Shown here: piece after piece, positions 1 through 5,035 of the stretch
Layout of the letters: each line of letters starts with the position of its first letter
Position numbering within the stretch: position 1 is the stretch's first letter
Assembly (NCBI GenBank): GCA_050999155.1
Contig: JBPCPM010000003.1
Coordinates: forward strand, 1-5,222
Origin: JBPCPM01 sp050999155
GTDB taxonomy: Bacteria > Actinomycetota > Thermoleophilia > Solirubrobacterales > 70-9
Direction of reading: 5' to 3'
Length of the DNA: 5,222 nucleotides
Notes under the pieces: model-generated
What the model saw: only the letters and a program-made list of their open reading frames with translations
The model's database searches: none
Told to the model about the DNA's origin: nothing
Program-made: the position numbers and the translations under genes

Positions 1-419
1 TGGGCCCCTTCCAGACGGTCTGCAACAACTGGAACTACGGCTGGTACCAGCTGTGGAACCACCTCTCCGAGGAGGACCCGATCGGCACGGCCCAGCGCCA
101 GTTCGTCGTCAGCGCACCCCCGTCGGAGGAGGCCAACGGGTCGATCTCCAACTACTCGGGGATCCCCGCCACCGGCCAGCGCGAGCCGGACGGCTTCTTC
201 GAGCCCGACACCATCCCGGTGGGCCGGATCGCGGGGCCTCCCGGCAAGGCGATCAACGACGACGGCACGGCAAACTGCCTCGTCGGTCAGACGGGCTTCA
301 CGCTCGGAGCCGGCCCCGCGCGGGCGCCGGGTCAGCGGCTCAGCGACCCGTCGATCACCGACGTCACGATCCCGGTCAACCGTGGCACCACGTACGCGGG
401 ACGGGCTCGCCGCCCGTAG
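1..419 (+). CDS. MCE (MlaD-like) family protein, C-terminal part only
   Basis: This is the 3' end of a gene that begins before the window. The reading frame starts at base 3 and gives 138 residues before TAG at 417-419. The first 75 residues match the equivalent stretch of the next gene (from base 1564) at 64 of 75 positions, including the shared block WNHLSEEDPIGTAQRQF. The protein is therefore assigned to the MCE family by homology to its neighbour, because no MCE domain is visible here. It should be an extracytoplasmic, membrane-anchored subunit of an ABC-type lipid importer. Two cysteines are visible (codons at 21-23 and 276-278), and both align with the only two cysteines of the neighbour. 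It lacks about 12 residues of an acidic segment that the neighbour has before the second cysteine. The tail ends GTTYAGRARRP, almost as in the neighbour. A 67-base gap separates it from the next gene, consistent with one mce-type operon. Confident as a paralogue; the exact role is unknown. Confidence 0.88.
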   Translation, partial: GPFQTVCNNWNYGWYQLWNHLSEEDPIGTAQRQFVVSAPPSEEANGSISNYSGIPATGQREPDGFFEPDTIPVGRIAGPPGKAINDDGTANCLVGQTGFTLGAGPARAPGQRLSDPSITDVTIPVNRGTTYAGRARRP

Positions 420-426
420 AGGAGGT
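419..426 (+). promoter_or_regulatory. Strong Shine-Dalgarno-like sequence without a well-placed start
   Basis: GAGGAGGT lies directly on and after the stop codon of the upstream MCE gene and is a near-perfect anti-16S match. No ATG, GTG or TTG follows at 4-12 bases. The nearest candidate is GTG at 443, 16 bases downstream, and the real MCE start at 487 is 60 bases away. It may be chance, or the relic of a more compact gene junction. It is listed because it is the best ribosome-binding match in this gap yet does not serve the obvious gene. Confidence 0.25.
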
Positions 427-453
427 ACCTGCGCGGTCTGCCGTGCGTCGGCG

Positions 454-459
454 TAGGCT
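454..459 (+). promoter_or_regulatory. Possible -10 element (TAGGCT) before second MCE gene
   Basis: TAGGCT fits the TAnnnT pattern of actinobacterial -10 boxes and ends 27 bases before the GTG start at 487. This would give a leader of about 20 bases that contains the GGGAG ribosome-binding site. No TTGAC-like -35 is found 16-19 bases upstream. A similar hexamer occurs in the other two gaps, which is the main support. A promoter here would mean the second MCE gene is not solely dependent on upstream transcription. Confidence 0.3.
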
Positions 460-474
460 GCGGCTACCCGGAGT

Positions 475-480
475 AGGGAG
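475..480 (+). promoter_or_regulatory. Ribosome-binding site for the second MCE gene
   Basis: AGGGAG ends 6 bases before GTG at 487, which is good spacing. This favours 487 over the in-frame GTG at 502, whose best upstream match is the weaker GGGACGG at 489-495. An in-frame TAG at 454-456 excludes any earlier start. Confidence 0.5.
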
Positions 481-486
481 CGGTCG

Positions 487-2010
487 GTGGGACGGACTCG
501 AGTGACGAGCATCGCGGCCTCGCCCTCGCTGGTCGGTGCCATCACGGCGCTGATCGCAACCGTCGCCGTCTTTCTGGCCTACAACGCCAACAACGGGCTG
601 CCGTTCGTCCCGACCTACCGGGTCTCGGCCATCCTCGACAACGGGTACCGGCTCACGGCCAACAACGACGTCCGGCTCGGCGGCAACCTGATCGGGGCCA
701 TCGAGTCGATCGAGACCGTGCAGCTCGACGACGGCTCGGCCGGGGCGAAGCTCAACATGCGCCTGGACAAGACGGTGGCCCCGTTGCCGGCCTCCACGCG
801 GGTCGCCGTCCGTCAGAAGTCGACCTTCGGGCTCAAGTACATCGATCTCCGGCGTGGCTCGGCTGCGGGTGGGACATTCGACGAGGGAGCGATCATCCCG
901 CTGTCCAACGCCCAGGTTGAAGTCGTCGACTTCGACGACATCTACAACACCTTCGATGTAGAGACGGTCAGCAACGTGCGGCTCAACCTCCAGACCCTCA
1001 GCGCGGCCCTGGCCGGCCGCGGAGCGGCGATCAACCAGGCAGTCGAGGCTCTCGCCCCGCTGGCCCGGGACCTCAAGCCCGTCATGGAGACCCTGGGCGC
1101 ACCTCGGACCCGGCTCCGGCGGTTCGTCTCGGAAGCCGGGGATCTCGCCCGGACCCTCGCCCCGGTAGCAGAGCAGCAGGCAGACCTGTTCACGACCATG
1201 GCCGACACGTTCGCGGCCATCAGCGCCGACCCCGCGAAGCTGCGGGAGACGTTCGCCGAGACACCGCCCACCCTCCGGGCAGGGATCGACGTGTTCCCGG
1301 GCCAGCGGGCGTTCCTGCGCAACGCCACCCGGCTCACGAACGAGCTGCGCCCGGCCGCCCGGGAGCTCACCCGTGCCCTGCCGGCACTGAACGACGCCGT
1401 GCGGGTGGGCACGCCGGTACTCGAGCGCTCGCCGGAGCTCTCCGAGCGGCTCGAGGGCACGTTCCGGTCGCTCGACGCCCTGGTCTCGGCGCCGACCACG
1501 AAGATCACGATCAACCGCCTGGGCGAGGCGGTCGACTCGCTGAAGCCGACGATCGATCACGTCGGTCCGTTCCAGACGGTGTGCAACTACTGGAACACCA
1601 CCTGGTACCACCTGTGGAACCACCTTTCTGAGGAAGATCCGATCGGCACGGCGCAGCGCCAATTCGTGATCTCGGCGCCCCCGTCCGAGGAGGCCCACGG
1701 CTCCCTGGCCAACTACTCCGGCATTCCGGCGACCGGACAGCGCGAGCCCGACGGTGTCTTCGACCCCGACCGGATACCCGTCGGCCGCGGCGTCGCCTAC
1801 GGCCTTGCCGTCAAGCAGGACCTCAAGGACAACGGCTTCGACATTCCCGACGACGAGCTCGACGATGCCATGTGCGCAGCGGGCCAGACCGGGTACGCCC
1901 TGGGCAAGCAGCTGGCCCCGGGCCAGCGGGCCAGCGACCCCAGCCTCAACCAGCCCTACCCGATCGAGATCGGCACGACCTACACGGGGCGCGCGCGCCG
2001 GCCCCGCTGA
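487..2010 (+). CDS. MCE (MlaD-like) family lipid-transport protein, complete
   Basis: This 507-aa protein reads as a membrane-anchored subunit of an Mce-type ABC lipid importer. Residues about 15-32 form one hydrophobic segment after a short basic N-terminus, so it is probably a signal anchor with the rest outside the membrane. Residues about 43-140 are the MCE domain; the stretch NNDVRLGGNLIGAIESI is the characteristic core. Residues about 156-355 are Ala/Leu/Arg-rich and predicted helical, as in the tube-forming region of Mce proteins. From about 360 comes a C-terminal module nearly duplicated at the end of the upstream gene. The protein has only two cysteines, C366 and C463, both in that module, so a disulphide outside the cell is plausible. 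An acidic segment (DLKDNGFDIPDDELDD, residues 445-460) is not matched in the paralogue. The length is normal for the family. It ends 112 bases before the thiolase gene and may be the last gene of an mce cluster. GTG at 502 is an alternative start that leaves the anchor intact. The lipid substrate cannot be assigned. Confidence 0.92.
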   Translation: MGRTRVTSIAASPSLVGAITALIATVAVFLAYNANNGLPFVPTYRVSAILDNGYRLTANNDVRLGGNLIGAIESIETVQLDDGSAGAKLNMRLDKTVAPLPASTRVAVRQKSTFGLKYIDLRRGSAAGGTFDEGAIIPLSNAQVEVVDFDDIYNTFDVETVSNVRLNLQTLSAALAGRGAAINQAVEALAPLARDLKPVMETLGAPRTRLRRFVSEAGDLARTLAPVAEQQADLFTTMADTFAAISADPAKLRETFAETPPTLRAGIDVFPGQRAFLRNATRLTNELRPAARELTRALPALNDAVRVGTPVLERSPELSERLEGTFRSLDALVSAPTTKITINRLGEAVDSLKPTIDHVGPFQTVCNYWNTTWYHLWNHLSEEDPIGTAQRQFVISAPPSEEAHGSLANYSGIPATGQREPDGVFDPDRIPVGRGVAYGLAVKQDLKDNGFDIPDDELDDAMCAAGQTGYALGKQLAPGQRASDPSLNQPYPIEIGTTYTGRARRPR

Positions 2011-2038
2011 GGGCTGCCGGTACCACGGGCAGGTGTAC

Positions 2039-2044
2039 TAGCCT
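2039..2044 (+). promoter_or_regulatory. Possible -10 element (TAGCCT) before the thiolase gene
   Basis: TAGCCT lies in the 112-base gap and fits TAnnnT. It is the only such match between the MCE stop and the thiolase start, and it implies a leader of roughly 70 bases. No -35 is recognisable. The gap separates the MCE genes from the metabolic genes and is the largest in the window, so an independent promoter is likely somewhere here. This particular site is tentative. Confidence 0.25.
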
Positions 2045-2122
2045 TCGGCCTCGGCCGGCCGCGTCTGTCAATCGGACTGTTGCGCCGAAACGCCTTGAAC
2101 CTCTGACCGGAAGGAACTACTC

Positions 2123-3298
2123 GTGACCGACGTCGTCATCGCCTCCGCCGCCCGGACCGCCGTCGGCTCCTACGGCAAGAGCCTCGCCTCCGTACCGCCC
2201 ACCGAGCTGGGGGCCACGGCCGCGAAGGCTGCGATCGAGCGCGCCGGCATCGCGCCCGACGAGGTCGAGCACGTCGTGTTTGGCAACGTCATCCACACGG
2301 CGCCCGAGGACATGTACATGGCCCGGGTCGTCGGCATCAACGCCGGCATCCCCAAGGAGTCGCCCGCCTTCACCGTCAACCGGCTCTGCGGCACCGGGGT
2401 GCAGGCGATCGTCTCCGGCGCCCAGGCGATCCAGACCGGCGAGGCCGACGTGGTGCTCGCCGGCGGCGCCGAATCGATGAGCCGCGGGCCGTACTGGATG
2501 CCCGGCGTCCGCTGGGGCGCGCGGATGGGCGAGACGGCGATGGTCGACCCCGTGGTCGGCGGGCTCACCGACCCCTTCGACTCCATCCACATGGGTGTCA
2601 CGGCGGAGAACCTCGCCGACTCCCACGAGATCTCCCGCGAAACGCAGGACGAGTTCGCCTACCAGAGCCACCAGCGCGCCCACGAGGCGCAGGAAGCCGG
2701 GCACTTTGACGAGGAGATCGTTCCCGTCATCGTAAAGACCCGCAAGGGCGAGTCGACCTTCGACCGCGACGAGCACGTGCGTCCGGAGGCCTCGCCGGAG
2801 TCGATGGCCAAGCTCAAGCCGGTCTTCAAGGCCGACGGCACCGTGACCGCGGGCAACGCCTCGGGCATGAACGACGCCGGGTCGGCCGTGGTGCTGATGT
2901 CGGCGACCAAGGCGCAGGAGCTCGGGGTCGAGCCCCGGGCCCGGATCAGCGGCTACTCCTACTGCGGCGTCGACCCCCGGACCATGGGCATCGGCCCGGT
3001 GCCGGCGGTGCGCAAGGTGCTCGACCGCGCCGGGCGCTCGCTCGACGAGGTCGAGGTGATCGAGCTCAACGAGGCGTTCGCCGCCCAGGCCCTGGCCGTC
3101 ATGCAGGACCTCGATCTCGACCCGGCCAAGGTCAACCCGAACGGCGGCGCCATCGCCCTCGGGCACCCGGTGGCCGCGACGGGCGGTGTCATCACGGCCA
3201 AGCTGCTGGCCGAGATGGAGCGCCAGGACCACTCGCTCGGGCTGGTGACGCTGTGCATCGGCGGCGGTCAGGGCATCGCCTTGCTGCTCGAGCGCTGA
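2123..3298 (+). CDS. Thiolase (acetyl-CoA C-acetyltransferase / beta-ketothiolase)
   Basis: The 391-aa product is a cytosolic thiolase that condenses acyl-CoA with acetyl-CoA or cleaves 3-ketoacyl-CoA. The acyl-accepting nucleophile is C89 in NRLCGTGVQA. NEAFA carries N316, GGAIALGHP carries H348, and CIGGGQG carries C378. These positions equal those of the Zoogloea biosynthetic thiolase (C89, N316, H348, C378), and the length is within one residue, so there is no indel across the catalytic core. Several stretches, such as HVVFGNVI, WGARMG, DPF..IHMGVTAEN, FD.DEHVR and GVDP..MGIGPVPA, recall the BktB-type beta-ketothiolases from memory more than PhaA. A longer-chain ketoacyl-CoA is therefore possible. 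One oddity is HPVAATGG after the catalytic His, where HPxGASG or HPxGATG is usual. GTG at 2123 is supported by GGAAGGA at 2109-2115 with 7-base spacing. It is followed 75 bases later by the SCP2 gene on the same strand. Substrate chain length and direction cannot be decided from sequence, so no gene symbol is given. Confidence 0.96.
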   Translation: MTDVVIASAARTAVGSYGKSLASVPPTELGATAAKAAIERAGIAPDEVEHVVFGNVIHTAPEDMYMARVVGINAGIPKESPAFTVNRLCGTGVQAIVSGAQAIQTGEADVVLAGGAESMSRGPYWMPGVRWGARMGETAMVDPVVGGLTDPFDSIHMGVTAENLADSHEISRETQDEFAYQSHQRAHEAQEAGHFDEEIVPVIVKTRKGESTFDRDEHVRPEASPESMAKLKPVFKADGTVTAGNASGMNDAGSAVVLMSATKAQELGVEPRARISGYSYCGVDPRTMGIGPVPAVRKVLDRAGRSLDEVEVIELNEAFAAQALAVMQDLDLDPAKVNPNGGAIALGHPVAATGGVITAKLLAEMERQDHSLGLVTLCIGGGQGIALLLER

Positions 3299-3338
3299 CG
3301 GCCGCCCTGCACCGTCGGCCCGGCCTTCCCGCTCCGTC

Positions 3339-3344
3339 TAGGAT
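3339..3344 (+). promoter_or_regulatory. Possible -10 element (TAGGAT) before the SCP2 gene
   Basis: TAGGAT is a close match to actinobacterial -10 boxes and ends 29 bases before the ATG at 3374, nearly the same distance as the TAGGCT before the second MCE gene. This would give a leader of about 23 bases carrying the ribosome-binding site. No -35 box is seen at the expected distance. If real, the SCP2-dehydrogenase pair has its own promoter, separate from the thiolase. Confidence 0.38.
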
Positions 3345-3363
3345 GACGTGGTCCACGGTGGTG

Positions 3364-3371
3364 AGGGGAGG
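3364..3371 (+). promoter_or_regulatory. Ribosome-binding site of the SCP2 gene, close-spaced
   Basis: AGGGGAGG ends only 2 bases before the ATG at 3374. If its left part (GAGGGG, 3363-3368) is what pairs, the spacing is 5. An in-frame TGA at 3362-3364 overlaps the site and excludes any upstream start, so ATG 3374 is the only reasonable one. Confidence 0.6.
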
Positions 3372-3373
3372 CC

Positions 3374-3793
3374 ATGTCGTACTTCAAAGACGAGGATGAG
3401 GTCCATGCGTTTCTCGGCCAGATCCTGAAGGAGTGCCTGGCCGACGAGGAGCTGGGTCCGAAGTTCCGTCAGGCCGACACCGTGGTCCGCTACGAGTACG
3501 CCGACCCGGATACGTCGGTGACCGTGCCGCTGGAGGACGGGGCGGGCCCCGACGACGTCGACTTCGGCGACAGCGAGCGCGAGCCCGAGGTCGTCATGCG
3601 CATGGACGCCGACACCGCACACCGGTTCTGGCTCGGGGAGGTCAACGTGACCGTCGCCCTGGCCCGCGGCCAGATCAAGGCCAAGGGCCCGGTCGCCAAG
3701 GTCCTCAAGCTCGTACCGCTCACCAAGCCGGTGTTTCCGAAGTACCGGCAGATGATCGAAGACAGCGGCCGCGACGACCTGCTGGACGTGTGA
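3374..3793 (+). CDS. SCP2 sterol-binding-domain-like lipid carrier
   Basis: This 139-aa soluble protein has no signal peptide or membrane segment, so it should act in the cytosol. It resembles stand-alone bacterial SCP2 (sterol carrier protein 2) domains, which bind fatty acids, acyl-CoAs or sterols in a hydrophobic tunnel. The recognisable part is residues about 70-118: EPEVVMRMDADTAHRFWLGE, where a beta strand leads to the D-x-D-T-x-x-x-F-W-x-G-E turn. It is followed by VNVTVALARGQIKAKG (90-105) and the hydrophobic K-V-L-K-L-V-P helix. Residues about 45-70 are acidic and probably a loop. No catalytic residues are expected for this family. Its stop TGA overlaps the start of the dehydrogenase gene in GTGA, so the two are probably translationally coupled. 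It might deliver a hydrophobic alcohol, aldehyde or CoA ester to its neighbours, which is inference. Family assignment is by motif recognition; the ligand is unknown. Confidence 0.83.
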   Translation: MSYFKDEDEVHAFLGQILKECLADEELGPKFRQADTVVRYEYADPDTSVTVPLEDGAGPDDVDFGDSEREPEVVMRMDADTAHRFWLGEVNVTVALARGQIKAKGPVAKVLKLVPLTKPVFPKYRQMIEDSGRDDLLDV

Positions 3794-5019
3794 GCGTCGT
3801 GGACTCCGGTGACCGCCAGATGGCGGGGTTCCGCGACTACGCCCAGTTCAGCGCTCCCACCCGTGTCCTGGCCGGGCGGGGACTTCTCGAGTCCGACGCC
3901 GTGGGGTACGAGTTCGCCAAGGAGGGAGCCAAGCGCGTCCTGCTCGTGACCGACGAGGGCGTGCGCGAGGCCGGCCCCGCCGACCTCGCCCTTGCCAGCG
4001 CCCGTGACGGCGGGGTCGACGTCGTCGGCATCTTCGACGACGTCCTCGTCGATTCCGATGTGGCCGCCGTCGAGCGCCTTGCCGAGGCCATCGCCGAGCA
4101 CGAGGCCGACGCGATGATCGCCGTCGGCGGGGGGTCGGTCCTCGACACCGCCAAGGCGGCCAACGTGCTCGCAACGCACGGCGGCAACCCCCGCGAATGG
4201 GAGGGGTTCTTCGCCCTCCCACGCGACGCGCAGACCGGCAAGCCCGAGCCGCTGCGACCGCTCGCCTGCATCCCGACGACCGCGGGCACGGGCTCGGAGT
4301 CGAGCCTGATTGCGCACCTGCGTGACCGCGAGGCGCGGTTCACGTTCCCGATCGCCGACTTTCCGTTGTATCCGACCCTTGCCATCCTCGACCCCGAAGC
4401 GACCGAGACCATGCCGCGCGAGCTTGCCGCCGCGACCGGGATGGACGCGATGAGCCACGCGATCGAGGGGTTCGTCTCGCGGGAGTGGACCTACCACGGC
4501 GACGCGTACGCGCTGCAGGCCCTGCGCCTGCTGCGCCACAACTTCGTGCTCGCGGTCGAGGAGCCCGACGAGGCCGTGCGCGGCGGGATGCTGCTCGCGG
4601 CCAACCTGGCCGCGATGCCCAGCGCCTCGGGCGCCGCCGGCATCGCCCACGCCATGGCCCACCCCTGCAGCGCGCACTGCGACGTCCCGCACGGGGTGGC
4701 GAACGCGATCATCCTTCCGGCCGTCGTCCATTGGAACGCCGAGGGCGGCGACGACATCGCCAACCGCTACCGGATCGTTGCGCGTGAGCTGGGGATGGAG
4801 GTCAGCAACAGCATCGAAGGTGTCGCCGACGAGCTTCGTGACCACCTCCAGGACCTGGCCCGCCGGGTGGGGCTGCCGAGCCGACTGAGCGAGGTCAGCG
4901 TCGACGAGGACACGATTGCCGACCTGGCGGCGGACGCCCTGGCCGACTCCTCGACGCTGGCCAACGCACGGGAGCCGTCGCGGCAGGACTTCGAGCAGCT
5001 CTACCGCGAGGTGCTGTAG
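3790..5019 (+). CDS. Iron-containing (group III) alcohol dehydrogenase
   Basis: This 409-aa enzyme (GTG start) should interconvert alcohols and aldehydes or ketones with NAD(P)H in the cytosol. The N-terminal dinucleotide-binding domain (about 20-190) has VTDEGV with T54-D55, the aspartate usually linked to NAD preference. It also has GGGS at 113-116 with D119, and PTTAGTGSE at 162-170. The C-terminal helical domain (about 195-405) holds the four metal ligands: D219 and H223 in MDAMSHAIEGF, then H287 and H301 in GIAHAMAH...VPHG. Their 14-residue spacing equals that of E. coli FucO H263/H277. The loop between them, AHPCSAHCDVPHG, has C293, H296 and C297 where HPLGAxxDxPHG is usual, which is unusual and may affect the metal site. 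The GTG at 3790 overlaps the SCP2 stop (GTGA). GTG 3799 and ATG 3820 are alternatives; none has a strong ribosome-binding site, so coupling decides for 3790. The core similar to the family begins near FSAPTRVLAGRG, so ATG 3820 would also give a complete enzyme of 399 aa. Substrate unassigned: propanediol, lactaldehyde, butanol or hydroxyacid-type activity are all possible. Confidence 0.93.
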   Translation: MSVVDSGDRQMAGFRDYAQFSAPTRVLAGRGLLESDAVGYEFAKEGAKRVLLVTDEGVREAGPADLALASARDGGVDVVGIFDDVLVDSDVAAVERLAEAIAEHEADAMIAVGGGSVLDTAKAANVLATHGGNPREWEGFFALPRDAQTGKPEPLRPLACIPTTAGTGSESSLIAHLRDREARFTFPIADFPLYPTLAILDPEATETMPRELAAATGMDAMSHAIEGFVSREWTYHGDAYALQALRLLRHNFVLAVEEPDEAVRGGMLLAANLAAMPSASGAAGIAHAMAHPCSAHCDVPHGVANAIILPAVVHWNAEGGDDIANRYRIVARELGMEVSNSIEGVADELRDHLQDLARRVGLPSRLSEVSVDEDTIADLAADALADSSTLANAREPSRQDFEQLYREVL

Positions 5020-5035
5020 GCGCCGCTAGGCGTCT
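5018..5035 (+). terminator. Small hairpin across the two convergent stop codons
   Basis: AGGCGCC (5018-5024) can pair with GGCGTCT (5029-5035) around a GCTA loop, giving seven pairs including one G-T. It begins inside the TAG of the dehydrogenase and its loop covers the CTA (TAG on the minus strand) of the convergent gene. A second, mutually exclusive hairpin, GTCTG-GCAG-CAGAC, lies at 5032-5045. There is no T-tract on either side, so intrinsic termination is uncertain. Position is the main argument. Confidence 0.3.

Noticed and set aside
53..442. Plus-strand open frame overlapping the end of the first MCE gene
   Set aside because: It is Arg/Pro/Gly-rich with no homology, while the other frame aligns over its whole length with the next MCE protein.
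376..1698. Long minus-strand open frame (about 440 codons) opposite the MCE gene
   Set aside because: It reads Arg/Gly/Val/Asp-rich without any recognisable domain, and mirrors the G/C-biased third positions of the real plus-strand gene. It also runs into the end of the upstream gene.
1819..1863. EF-hand-like or dockerin-like calcium loop in the acidic MCE insertion
   Set aside because: The stretch begins D-x-K-D-N-G, but the third ligand is Lys, and the hydrophobic and terminal Glu positions are one residue out of register.
2066..2071. Perfect TTGACA (-35 consensus) on the minus strand in the MCE-thiolase gap
   Set aside because: At 17 bases further on the minus strand the sequence is CCGAAG. 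The nearest TA-containing hexamer is about 25 bases away, and no minus-strand gene follows.
2041..2077. Rho-independent terminator after the second MCE gene
   Set aside because: Only short stems can be drawn (for example GTCTG/CGGAC at 2063-2077), with no strong GC stem followed by a T-tract.
2117..3232. Long minus-strand open frame opposite the thiolase
   Set aside because: The plus strand carries all thiolase motifs at correct positions. The minus frame is a low-complexity shadow.
3433..3789. Upstream extension of the dehydrogenase frame into the SCP2 gene
   Set aside because: The frame is open back to 3433, but that part is an Arg/Gly-rich shadow of SCP2 codons. The dehydrogenase-like sequence begins only after 3790.
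3490..4845. Long minus-strand open frame across the SCP2 and dehydrogenase genes
   Set aside because: It spans two well-supported plus-strand genes and their junction, shows no family motif and is explained by GC-rich codon bias.
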